From: Embleya sp040605455
GTDB lineage: Bacteria; Actinomycetota; Actinomycetes; Streptomycetales; Streptomycetaceae
Assembly (NCBI RefSeq): GCF_040605455.1
Contig: NZ_JBEXCV010000002.1
Location: 82,502 to 146,501 of the forward strand
Direction: 5' to 3'
DNA: 64,000 bases
In this document: positions 33,020 to 41,707 of the stretch, one piece after another
Numbering within the stretch: the first letter of the stretch is position 1
Layout: each line of letters begins with the position of its first letter
Notes under the pieces: generated by a model
Database searches by the model: none
Seen by the model: only the letters and a program-made list of their open reading frames with translations
What the model was told of the DNA's origin: nothing
Program-made: the position numbers and the translations under genes

Positions 33020-34411
33020 ATGGGCGCCATGGCGAAGATAAGCAAGGGCGGGAACACTCCGGTACCGACTGCCGAGCTTCGGGCGGTCCTGACCTGGCGC
33101 GCGGCGGGAGCTCCCGACGTGGACGCCTCGGCGCTGCTGCTGAATGCCGCCGGGAAGGTGCGCGCGGAGGCGGATTTCGTCTTCTACAACCAGCCCTCGG
33201 ACGCCGTGGGCGCGGTCCGACACGAGGGCAAGCGGCCCGCCGCCGACGGCATCGTCACCGACACGATCCGGGTGGACCTGGCCGCGATGCCGGCGGACGT
33301 CGAGCGGGTGGTGATCGGCGCGTCCGCCGACGGTGGCACGTTCGGGCAGGTACCGGGCCTGGCGCTGCACGTGGTGTCCGCGCAGGGCGGTCCGATCGCC
33401 GAGTTCGACATCGACGAGGCCTCCACCGAGACGGCGTTCCTGTTCGGCGAGTTCTACCTGCGGGGCGGGGTCTGGAAGTTCCGCGCGGTCGGCCAGGGGT
33501 ACGCGTCCGGGCTGACCGGCCTGGCCACCGACTTCGGCATCGAGGTCGCCACCGACGATGCCCCGAGCGCGGCATCCGCACCGACCGCGCCGAGCCTCTC
33601 GCCCACCCCGAGCGCGCCCCCGGCCCCCGCCAGGCCGAGTACGCCGCCGCCCTCGGCCCCCGCGGTCAGCCTGAAGAAGCAGAACCTGGTCAACATGGAG
33701 AAGCGGCTCGCCCAGGAGGGCCACCCGCAGCTGCTCAACCTGACCAAGCAGGCCGCCCTGAGCCTGGAGAAGCGTGGCCTCGGCGAGCACACCGCGCGGG
33801 TCGCCCTGTGCCTGGACATCTCGTACTCGATGCAGTCGCTGTTCAAGCAGGGCAAGGTGCAGGCGCTCGCGGAGCGGGTGCTCTCGCTCGGCCTGCGCTT
33901 CGACGACAACGCGGCCGTGGACGTGTTCCTGTTCGGCTCCCGCAGCCACGCGGTCGGCCAACTCGGGCTGGGCGAGTACCACGGCTGGGCCGAGCGGATC
34001 CGCAAGAACCCCGGTCTGGAGGGCTCGACGGACTACGCCGGCGCCATGCGGCTGGTCCGCGAGCACTACTTCGGCAGCAGCGGGCCGCGTCACCAGCCGC
34101 TCGCGAACGACCTGCCCGTCTACGTCATGTTCATCACCGACGGCCAGACCACCTCGCGCGATGCGACCCGTGAGCAGATGACCCACTCCAGCTTCGAGCC
34201 GATCTTCTGGCAGTTCATGGGCCTCGGCCGACGGGGCGGCTTCTCGTTCCTGGCGGAGTTGGACGACCTGACCGGCCGTTACGTCGACAACGCCGACTTC
34301 TTCTCGGTCCAGGATCCGGCGAACGTCCCGGACGGACAGCTCTACGACATGATGACGAACGAGTACCCGGGGTGGCTCGCCCGCGCGAGGACCCAGGGGC
34401 TCCTGATCTGA
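33020..34411 (+). CDS. TerD-domain protein fused to a von Willebrand A domain
   Basis: A 463-residue protein. Residues 5-185 form a TerD/CABP domain (AKISKGGNTPVP, DFVFYNQPSDAVG, IAEFDIDEASTETAFLFGEF), which binds calcium. A Pro/Ser linker precedes residues 215-460, a TerF-like vWA domain with the MIDAS motif DISYS (ALCLDISYSMQSL) and VYVMFITDGQTT. Members belong to the tellurite-resistance/chemical-stress gene network. ATG at 33020 follows GGGGGG; ATG 33029 gives the more usual MAKISKGGN start. No other ter genes are adjacent, which is unusual. Confidence 0.85.
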   Translation: MGAMAKISKGGNTPVPTAELRAVLTWRAAGAPDVDASALLLNAAGKVRAEADFVFYNQPSDAVGAVRHEGKRPAADGIVTDTIRVDLAAMPADVERVVIGASADGGTFGQVPGLALHVVSAQGGPIAEFDIDEASTETAFLFGEFYLRGGVWKFRAVGQGYASGLTGLATDFGIEVATDDAPSAASAPTAPSLSPTPSAPPAPARPSTPPPSAPAVSLKKQNLVNMEKRLAQEGHPQLLNLTKQAALSLEKRGLGEHTARVALCLDISYSMQSLFKQGKVQALAERVLSLGLRFDDNAAVDVFLFGSRSHAVGQLGLGEYHGWAERIRKNPGLEGSTDYAGAMRLVREHYFGSSGPRHQPLANDLPVYVMFITDGQTTSRDATREQMTHSSFEPIFWQFMGLGRRGGFSFLAELDDLTGRYVDNADFFSVQDPANVPDGQLYDMMTNEYPGWLARARTQGLLI

Positions 34412-34533
34412 TTCGGGCGCTGCCGATCCGACACAGGGCCGCACCGGGGCCACCGATCCGCCCCGGAGACCACCGACCCGCCCCTCGGGGCTCCCGAGGA
34501 CCACCGATCCGAGGACTGCCGATCCGAGGACCA

Positions 34534-35814
34534 CTATTGCGAGGACTGCCGATCCGACCCGTGGACCACCGATCCGGCCGCGGCCGGCCCACCCCCCTGC
34601 GGCCGGGTCGAGCCGTCCGGCCGGTCCACTCCGCGCACCCAGCGTGCGGGGAACGCGGAGAGCACGTGCAGGGCCGCCTCCATCGGCCCCTTGCGCAGCG
34701 TGTGCCGCCAGGTCCAGCACAGCAGCAGCGCGACGACTGTGAAGCCGATCAGCCGCTTCCAGGTCTGTCCGGCCGCGAGCGGGAACCAGCGGTCGATCGC
34801 GATCAGGTGGGCGGTGTACACGGTGAGCGCCATCGCGCCGACGGAGATCAGCGGGTCGAGCACGATCCGGCCGATCCAGGCGCGGCAGGCCAGCAGGGTC
34901 AGGCCGAGCAGGCCCAGGGCGACCCCGATCGCGCCGACGATCTCGAACGACGTGCCGGTGTGGCCCTCGGCGACGGTCAGCCATGCGGGATCGGACACCG
35001 GGACCGAGCCGACCCGGCTGTGGATCAGGTCGGACACGCCGTACGGCTCCGCGTCGCGGGCGAGTCGATCGCCGGTGAACAGCTCGACCACGAGCCAGGA
35101 TCCGCCGTATCCGAGCACGGCCAGCCCGGTGCCGATCCCGACGAACGCGCGCTGTACCCGCAGGTCGGTCAGTCGTAGCCGACCGATCGCCATGCCGGCG
35201 AAGACGAACGGCAGCCAGGTGATCGCCGGGTAGCTGCCGGTCAGGGACAGCGTCTCGAACAGGTCGCCCGGGCCGTGCCAGTCGTCGAATCCGGGTGCGG
35301 CGTAGCGGATGTCGCCGGTGTCGCCGCTCGTGCGCAGCAGGTACGAGGCGATCGGCCCCAGGAGTGCCCAGCCCGCCGCGAGCAGCACGAGCGCGCGCGT
35401 GTCCAGCCACAGCGCGGGCCAGGCGAGCAGGAAGTAGAGGCCGTAGAAGGCGAGGATGACCAGCACGCCGGTGTCCAGGTCGGCCAGCCACAGGCCTAGC
35501 GGGATCAGCAGCACGGCCCTGATCAACACCCGGGTGATCGCGGCCGAAGTGTGTCGATTCCAGCCGCGCAGCGGTGCCCGGCCGGACATCAGGACCAGCG
35601 AGACGCCGGCCAGGAACGCGAACAACGCGGAGGCGCGGCCGGACGCGCCTTGAACGAGTGTGTCCACGCCGCCGTCGTAGGGGTCGGGGCCGACGTGCGA
35701 GGCGAACATGCCCAGGACGGCGAGCGCACGGGCGACGTCCACGCCGACGACCCGTGCCCGCGTGGTCGCCGGCTGCTCCACCCGCTCCCCGCGCTCCCCC
35801 GCTTCGGCTCGCAT
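34534..35814 (-). CDS. Multi-pass membrane acyltransferase-like protein (DUF418 / heparan N-acetyltransferase type)
   Basis: A 426-residue protein with about ten membrane segments starting RARVVGVDVARALAVLGMFA, the typical start of DUF418/DUF1624 proteins. Further segments include LLAWPALWLDTRALVLLAAG and LGLTLLACRAWIGRIVL. Members are thought to transfer acyl groups across the membrane; no catalytic His can be assigned with confidence. ATG at 35814. Its 3' end and the region 34430-34570 contain short repeated CCGATCCG motifs, so the C-terminal 30 residues are of low complexity. Confidence 0.7.
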   Translation of the reverse strand: MRAEAGERGERVEQPATTRARVVGVDVARALAVLGMFASHVGPDPYDGGVDTLVQGASGRASALFAFLAGVSLVLMSGRAPLRGWNRHTSAAITRVLIRAVLLIPLGLWLADLDTGVLVILAFYGLYFLLAWPALWLDTRALVLLAAGWALLGPIASYLLRTSGDTGDIRYAAPGFDDWHGPGDLFETLSLTGSYPAITWLPFVFAGMAIGRLRLTDLRVQRAFVGIGTGLAVLGYGGSWLVVELFTGDRLARDAEPYGVSDLIHSRVGSVPVSDPAWLTVAEGHTGTSFEIVGAIGVALGLLGLTLLACRAWIGRIVLDPLISVGAMALTVYTAHLIAIDRWFPLAAGQTWKRLIGFTVVALLLCWTWRHTLRKGPMEAALHVLSAFPARWVRGVDRPDGSTRPQGGGPAAAGSVVHGSDRQSSQ

Positions 35815-35827
35815 GCGTCCAGATTAG

Positions 35828-36033
35828 GCGGGTCCTCGAACTCCCGTCGGACTCGCGAGGAGACACCCGCCGCCGCATCGACAGGCGATCGCCCGGCCTG
35901 CTCGGCCGACCCGTCCGGCGCCCTCGGAATCGGGCGGGTCCTCCGAACTCCCGCGGACGCGCGAGAAGGCACCCGCGGCCGCGACGACAAGGCGCCGAGC
36001 CGGCCTACTCGGCCGCCGCGTCCGGCGCCTTCG
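35828..36033. repeat. Imperfect 106-base tandem duplication at the 3' end of the VTT gene
   Basis: The sequence from 35828 (GCGGGTCCTCGAACTCC) recurs from 35934 (GCGGGTCCTCCGAACTCC) with about a dozen differences; both copies contain GGCCTGCTCGGCC/GGCCTACTCGGCC and TCCGGCGCC. The right copy includes the last codons of the VTT gene, so its end has been duplicated. Confidence 0.7.
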
Positions 36034-36715
36034 CAGTGGCGGCCGCGTTCGGAGCGACCGACGACTGCGACGTCACCGCCGCCTCCGAGGTGGCCGGCGC
36101 CGATGCCTCGCCGCGCCGCCGCACCACGACCATGGCCAGCGCCAGCGATACGCAGCCGACGAACACGCCGACCACGACCGGTGTGCTCAGGCCGCTTCGC
36201 ACCGAGGCTCCCGCCGCGCACTGGACCATCGTCATCGGCAACATGCCCAGCGCGGTTCCGAGCAGGAAGTGGCCGGTACGGATCCCGGTCGCCGCCGCGC
36301 CGTAGCTGACCACCGAGGAGGGGATCACCGGGATCATCCGCAGGATTGTGATCGGCACCAGGCCGTTTCGGGAGAGCCGGCGATCGAGCACGGCCAGCGC
36401 CTCGCGCTTGTGCAGCCAGCCGCTGATCCGCTCCCGGCCCATCCGGCGGCCGAGGTAGAGGCTGATCATCGCGCCCAGGGTGGCCCCGGCCAGGGTGACC
36501 ATCGTGCCGCCGATGGCGCCGAACAGCGCGCCCGCAACCGGCGCGAACAGCGATTTGGGCACGAGCGCGACCACGCTCAGTGCGCAGACGACGATGAAGA
36601 TCGCCACCGAGACCGGAAGTGGCCAGTGGGTCCACGCGCCGTGGTCGAGGAAATCCCGCAGCGAGTCGAGCAAGCCCCGCACGGTGTCCAACCTGCGCCC
36701 GCCCCTCGTACCCAT
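36005..36715 (-). CDS. VTT/DedA-family membrane protein
   Basis: A 236-residue protein with a VTT (SNARE-associated/DedA-like) domain: about five membrane segments, FAPVAGALFGAIGGTMVTLA then GATLGAMISLYLGRRMGRER, and RNGLVPITILRMIPVIPSSV with the conserved R-x-x-P. These are thought to act in phospholipid scrambling or membrane homeostasis. ATG at 36715 is chosen; an ATG at 36841 is also in frame. A C-terminal Ala-rich tail is disordered. Its terminal codons lie within the 106-base tandem repeat. Confidence 0.7.
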   Translation of the reverse strand: MGTRGGRRLDTVRGLLDSLRDFLDHGAWTHWPLPVSVAIFIVVCALSVVALVPKSLFAPVAGALFGAIGGTMVTLAGATLGAMISLYLGRRMGRERISGWLHKREALAVLDRRLSRNGLVPITILRMIPVIPSSVVSYGAAATGIRTGHFLLGTALGMLPMTMVQCAAGASVRSGLSTPVVVGVFVGCVSLALAMVVVRRRGEASAPATSEAAVTSQSSVAPNAAATAKAPDAAAE

Positions 36716-36895
36716 GATTGTGTGTGCGCCCAGTGCGCCGGATCCCGGTGTCCGGGCGATCCACTCCGCGTCGTCGGCCACGCCGTCGCGGCGGCAGGCC
36801 CCGATCACGCCCATGCCCCCGGCGCGCATTCGGCCCATTGTACGGAGCCTTCGCGCTCCCCGTGCGGGCCCATCACCTGCCGAAACGATCACGAT

Positions 36896-37921
36896 GTGAC
36901 GGACTACCACCTGGAGCCGTTCGAGAAGGCGCTCGCGGCCGGGACGTCGCAGATGATGCCGTACTACGGCATGCCGATCGAGACCGAGCACGAGGCCGTC
37001 GCGTTCGGCTTCAACAAGGGCATCATCACCGGCCTGCTGCGCGAACAACTGGGCTTCGACGGCATCGTGTGCACCGACTGGGGTCTGATCTCCGACGCGA
37101 ACATCATGGGTCAGACCATGCCCGCCCGGGCGTGGGGCGTCGAGGAGTTGTCCGTCCCGGATCGGGTGTTGCGGGTGATCGAGGCGGGCTGCGACCAGTT
37201 CGGCGGGGAGCACATCCCCGAGCAGGTCGTCGCGCTGGTGGCGGCGGGCCGGCTCGCCGAGGAGCGGTTGGACCGGTCGGTCCGGCGGCTGCTGCGGGAG
37301 AAGTTCGTCCTCGGCCTGTTCGACCACCCGTTCGTGGACCCGGCCGCCACCGCCGCGCTGGTGGGCACCGACGCCGGCATCGCGGCCGGGCTGCGCGCGC
37401 AGAGCAGGTCGATCACGGTGCTCAAGAACGAGTCGGTGCTGCCGGCGGCCGAGGGCACGCGCGTGTACGTCCAGGGTGTCGACGCCGAGGTGGCCGCCGG
37501 CTACGGCACGGTCGTGGCCACTCCCGAGGAGGCGGAGATCGCGATCGTGCGGATCAAGACCCCGTTCGAGCCGCGCGAGGGCGGCTTCGAACAGTTCTTC
37601 CACGCGGGTTCGCTGGAGTTCACCGAGGCCGAGCTGACGCCGATCCTGGACCTGTGCGCGAGCGTGCCCACCGTGGTGGACATCTACCTGGAGCGCCCGG
37701 CGGTGATCCCGGAGATCGCCGAGCAGTCGGCCGCGCTGGTGGCCGACTACGGCTGCGCCGACGCGCCGTTGCTGGACGCGCTGTTCGGTCGGGTGCGGCC
37801 CGAGGGCAGGCTGCCGTTCGAACTGCCGCGCTCGATGGCCGACGTGCGCGCCCAGCGCTCGGACGTGCCCCAAGACGGCGTGAACCCGGTCTTCCCGTTC
37901 GGGCACGGCCTGCCGTACTGA
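36896..37921 (+). pseudogene. N-terminally truncated glycoside hydrolase family 3
   Basis: From GTG 36896 the product begins YHLEPFEKALAAGTSQMMPY, which aligns with the middle of GH3 beta-glucosidase-type proteins; the first ~230-250 residues of the barrel are absent. The nucleophile motif GFDGIVCTDWG is intact, the second domain (SITVLKNESVLPAAEGTRVYVQG) and C-terminus (GVNPVFPFGHGLPY) are present. There is no ribosome site, and the sequence upstream belongs to the divergent VTT gene, so this is probably a 5'-deleted gene. It could still be expressed as a fragment (341 residues). Confidence 0.7.
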
Positions 37922-37956
37922 ACTCGCGTGGCTGAAACCGAACACCCCCGAGCACA

Positions 37957-37991
37957 CCGAAGCCACTACCCCGACGGGGTATCGGCTTCGG
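37957..37991 (+). terminator. Hairpin terminator after the GH3 fragment
   Basis: A double stem CCGAAGCC/GGCTTCGG with internal TACCCC/GGGGTA, 36 bases after the stop. It is symmetric, so it would act in both directions. Confidence 0.75.
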
Positions 37992-38079
37992 TTCGCCGGC
38001 ACCACGGTGCACGAACATGGTGGGCGCGCCGACACGCACCGGTTCACCATTGCCGCCCGCGCCTGCTTAGGGTGCTGCC

Positions 38080-38655
38080 ATGGGTAGCGAGCAGTGGGAG
38101 GACGTGGCTCTCTCCTTGCACGCGACGGCTCGGGCACTGCGGGTGTACCGGCTGCGAGCCGTCGTGACGACGGTGATCGGTCTGGCCTGCACGGGGGCCT
38201 GGTTCGCGGTTTTGTCCACGGCCGAGGACGCGGGCAACGAGGCATGGGGCGGCTGGGGCCCCGTCCCGCTCGTGGTCGGCCTCGTGGCTCTGGTGATCGG
38301 GATCGGCGCGCTGGTACTGGGCCGCCGGATGCGCCGCACGCTGGCCCGCCATCCGTGGGTGACCTGCTCGTGCCGCTTCCGCGATCCGGCCGACGGCGAC
38401 GGTGCGTGGGGGCCGCCGCTGGTGATCGCCGACCGCGCCGGCGACGGCACGCGGTACGCACTGACGGTGGTGTCCATGTCGCACCGCTGGTGGCACCTGC
38501 ACAAGTGCGACGGCGGCGACGTGTGGTTCGCGGGCGACCCGGTGCACGGCGGCGTGGTCTCCCCGCCCGGCGGCGAACTCCTGCTGTGGACCCGTCCGAG
38601 CCGACTCAGCCGCAGCAGTCGCCCCACCCGCCGCGCCAACCCCGCCGGAGCGTGA
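38080..38655 (+). CDS. Membrane protein, unknown function
   Basis: A 191-residue protein with two membrane helices (LRAVVTTVIGLACTGAWFAV and PLVVGLVALVIGIGALVLG) and a soluble C-terminal half with conserved Trp/Cys (WVTCSCRFR, MSHRWWHLHKCDGGDVWFAG). The latter part resembles small actinobacterial membrane proteins of unknown function. ATG at 38080; ribosome site weak. Confidence 0.65.
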   Translation: MGSEQWEDVALSLHATARALRVYRLRAVVTTVIGLACTGAWFAVLSTAEDAGNEAWGGWGPVPLVVGLVALVIGIGALVLGRRMRRTLARHPWVTCSCRFRDPADGDGAWGPPLVIADRAGDGTRYALTVVSMSHRWWHLHKCDGGDVWFAGDPVHGGVVSPPGGELLLWTRPSRLSRSSRPTRRANPAGA

Positions 38656-38694
38656 GGGTGCCCGCCGGGCACTCGGCCCGTCCCGGGGATCGGC

Positions 38695-39339
38695 TCATTT
38701 GATCGGACGCAGGCTGATCGGGTAGCGCATCACATCGCCGCCCGCCGCCCGAGCCCCGCCGAGGATGGCGAAGACCGCGATGGACGAGTACATGACGGCG
38801 ATCATCAAGCCGCCGACGTCGCCGAGCAGCGCCAGGATCGGTGCCGCCACGAACGAGATCAGGCAGGTCAGCTGGAAGTTCAGCGCCGCCTTGGCGTTGT
38901 CCCGGACGAACTCCGATCGGGCGCCCACGGTCCTGCGGATCAGGTACGGGCCGACCACGGGCGCGCCGAAGCCGCTCCAGTGCGCGACCGCGCTCCATCC
39001 CCGCTCCCGGCCCGGAGGCAGGCGCTCGTACGGCTTGGCGGGCTGGTTGAGCCACCACGGCGGCGGCATCGGCGGCCCGGGCATCACTCGGTGCATCGGC
39101 ATCGCCGGCGGCCCCGACATCGGCATCAGCAAATCGTCGAGCAGCGCCTCCAGGTCCGCCCGGGTGCGCCCGGCCAGCGCCGCGGCCACCCGCTCCTCGA
39201 ACTCGTCGTCGTTCAGCCTGCCTTCGCCGTAGGCGTGCTTGAGGTGTTCGATCGTGCGTTCACGATCCGCGTCGCCGACCCGCATATGCGCGGGCATGCC
39301 GTACCAATGAGGTGGATGAGGACCGGAGTTCGGGTGCAT
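38695..39339 (-). CDS. DUF1707 SHOCT-like plus DUF4870 membrane protein
   Basis: A 214-residue protein. The N-terminal DUF1707 motif is MRVGDADRERTIEHLKHAYG followed by EGRLNDDEFEERVAAAL and RADLEALLDDL. After a Pro/Met-rich linker, the C-terminal DUF4870 domain has GWSAVAHWSGFGAPVVGPYL, then FVRDNAKAALNFQLTCLISF and a final helix pair. Such proteins are often called DUF1707 membrane proteins; function unknown. ATG at 39339 with GAGGAG upstream. Confidence 0.85.
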   Translation of the reverse strand: MHPNSGPHPPHWYGMPAHMRVGDADRERTIEHLKHAYGEGRLNDDEFEERVAAALAGRTRADLEALLDDLLMPMSGPPAMPMHRVMPGPPMPPPWWLNQPAKPYERLPPGRERGWSAVAHWSGFGAPVVGPYLIRRTVGARSEFVRDNAKAALNFQLTCLISFVAAPILALLGDVGGLMIAVMYSSIAVFAILGGARAAGGDVMRYPISLRPIK

Positions 39340-39518
39340 GCGCGGCTCCTCTCGCTGTGCACACGGCTCCGTACAGCATGCGCCGTCGACGGAGCGTGGT
39401 CCATCAGGGATAACCCTTGGCTCAACCCCTGGACAACCGCCGCAGGGATGAGTGCGATCCGCCCCGGGACGGAAAACGCATGCGGATTCCGCCCGGTGCG
39501 GCGCCGGGCCGGAGCCGG

Positions 39519-41627
39519 TCAGAACAACCGGCGCAGCAGCCGCAACGAATGCGCCTCCAGGTGTACGGAGGTGGCCGCCTTGGCCGCGGGCCGGTCCCGG
39601 TCGAGCACCACCGTCGCGCTGTCCAGCACCGTCCCCCACGCCGCGCCGTACTCGGTGGGTGGCAGCGTGAAGTGCAGATCCCCCTCGTGCGCGTTGATCA
39701 ACAGGAAGAACGAGTCGTCTCGGATCGGTTCGCCGCGCGGGCCCGGTTCGCCGATCGCGTCGCCGTTGAAGAAGACCGAGATCGCCTTGTTGAATCCGGC
39801 CTGCCAGTCCGCCTCGGTCATCGGCCGCCCGCCGGGAGCGAACCACTCGATGTCGGCCAGGCTCGCATCGTCCGCCGGCACACCGCGTAGGAAGCGCCGG
39901 CGGCGAAACACCGGATGCTCGCGGCGCAGCCGGATCAGCATCTGCACCCATTCGAGGAACACCCAGTGCTCCCGGCCGCGTTCCCAGTCGACCCAGGAGA
40001 CCTCGTTGTCCTGGCAGTACGCGTTGTTGTTGCCGCCCTGGGTGCGGGCGATCTCGTCCCCGTGCAGCAGCATCGGCACACCCTGGGACAGCAGCAGCGT
40101 CGCGGCCAGGTTGCGCTTGGTCTTCTCCCGCAGTGCGAGGATCTCGATGTCGGAGCTCTCGCCCTCCACTCCGCAGTTCCAGGACCGGTTGTGGTTCTCC
40201 CCGTCCCGGCCGTCCTCGCCGTTGGCCTCGTTGCGCTTGTGCTCGTAGGAGACCAGGTCGTGCAGCGTGAAGCCGTCGTGCGCGGTGACGAAGTTGACCG
40301 ACGCGGTCGGCCGCCGGCCGTCGTGGCGATACATGTCGCCGGATCCGGTGAACCGGGCGGCGAAGTCCGGGAGCGTGCCCGGTTCGCCGCGCCACAGGTC
40401 GCGCACGGTGTCCCGATACCGGCCGTTCCACTCGGTCCACAGCGGCGGGAAGTTGCCCACCTGGTAGCCCTCGTCGCCGACGTCCCACGGCTCGGCGATC
40501 AGCTTGACCCGGCTGACCACCGGGTCCTGCTGGACCAGGTCGAAGAACGCGGAGAGCTTGTCCACCTCGTAGAACTGCCGGGCCAGTGCCGCCGCGAGGT
40601 CGAAGCGGAAGCCGTCGACGTGCATCTCGGTGACCCAGTAGCGCAGCGAGTCCATGATCATCTGGAGCACGTGCGGATGCGACATGCGCAGCGAGTTGCC
40701 GGTGCCGGTGGTGTCCCAGTAGTAGCGCGGGTCCTGTTCGGACAGCCGGTAGTAGGCGCCGTTGTCGATCCCGCGCAGGGACAGCGTCGGGCCCAGGTGG
40801 TTGCCCTCCGCGGTGTGGTTGTAGACCACGTCGAGGATCACCTCGATACCGGCCTGGTGCAGGCATTTCACCAGGTAGCGGAACTCCTGCACCTGCTGCC
40901 CCAGCGAGCCGGTCGAGGAGTAGGCGGCGTGCGGCGCGAAGAAGCCGATCGTGTTGTAGCCCCAGTGATTGGCCAACCCCCGGGCGACCAGGTGCCCGTC
41001 GTCGACGAACTGGTGCACCGGCATCAACTCGACTGCGGTGACCCCCAGCGACCGGAAGTACTCGATCATCGTCGGGTGTGCCATGCCCGCGTAGGTGCCG
41101 CGGATCTCCGGCGGGATGTCCGGATGACGCATCGTCAGGCCGCGCACGTGCGCCTCGTAGATCACCGTGTCGTGGTATTCGTGCCCGGGCCTGTGGTCGT
41201 CACCCCAGTCGAAGTACGGGTTGACCACGACGGAGGTCATCATGTGCGGCGCCGAGTCGCTCTCGTCGATCCGTTCCGGCTCGCCGAACCGGTACCCGAA
41301 CACCGGTTGGCCCCAGCGGATGTCGCCGTCGAAGGCCTTGCCGTACGGGTCCAGGAGCAGCTTGGCCGGATTGCAGCGGATCCCCCGGTGGGGCTCCCAC
41401 GGCCCGTGCACGCGGTAGCCGTAGCGCCGACCGGGTTGCAGGCCGGGCAGGTAGCCGTGCCAGATGCCACCGTCCACCTCGCGCAGCGGCACCCGTTCCT
41501 CGTTGCGGGCGTCGTCGATCAGGCACAGGTCGACGGCGTCGGCGACGTCGCTGTACAGGGCGAAGTTGACGCCCGTTCCGTCGTAGGAGGCACCCAGCGG
41601 AAACGGGTGTCCGGGCCACAGCGTCAT
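39519..41627 (-). CDS. glgX: Glycogen debranching enzyme GlgX
   Basis: A 702-residue isoamylase-type GH13 enzyme that hydrolyses alpha-1,6 branches of glycogen. Order: CBM48-like N-terminus (GHPFPLGASYDGTGVNFALY), catalytic barrel with VELMPVHQF, VVYNHTAEGNH, the nucleophile Asp in VDGFRFDLA, the acid Glu in IAEPWDVG, and HDGFTLHDLVSYEHKRN. Length and motifs fit GlgX closely. ATG at 41627 follows AAGGGGGA. The 5' ends of this gene and the beta-propeller gene are divergent within 80 bases, so they may share a regulatory region. No glg neighbours are in the window. Confidence 0.95.
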   Translation of the reverse strand: MTLWPGHPFPLGASYDGTGVNFALYSDVADAVDLCLIDDARNEERVPLREVDGGIWHGYLPGLQPGRRYGYRVHGPWEPHRGIRCNPAKLLLDPYGKAFDGDIRWGQPVFGYRFGEPERIDESDSAPHMMTSVVVNPYFDWGDDHRPGHEYHDTVIYEAHVRGLTMRHPDIPPEIRGTYAGMAHPTMIEYFRSLGVTAVELMPVHQFVDDGHLVARGLANHWGYNTIGFFAPHAAYSSTGSLGQQVQEFRYLVKCLHQAGIEVILDVVYNHTAEGNHLGPTLSLRGIDNGAYYRLSEQDPRYYWDTTGTGNSLRMSHPHVLQMIMDSLRYWVTEMHVDGFRFDLAAALARQFYEVDKLSAFFDLVQQDPVVSRVKLIAEPWDVGDEGYQVGNFPPLWTEWNGRYRDTVRDLWRGEPGTLPDFAARFTGSGDMYRHDGRRPTASVNFVTAHDGFTLHDLVSYEHKRNEANGEDGRDGENHNRSWNCGVEGESSDIEILALREKTKRNLAATLLLSQGVPMLLHGDEIARTQGGNNNAYCQDNEVSWVDWERGREHWVFLEWVQMLIRLRREHPVFRRRRFLRGVPADDASLADIEWFAPGGRPMTEADWQAGFNKAISVFFNGDAIGEPGPRGEPIRDDSFFLLINAHEGDLHFTLPPTEYGAAWGTVLDSATVVLDRDRPAAKAATSVHLEAHSLRLLRRLF

Positions 41628-41707
41628 CGAGGTTCCCCCTTCGCGGCCGGGATCGGCCTGACCGCACACCTGCCCGGGTCCGGGCCCGGGAACCGTTCCG
41701 CTGCCCG

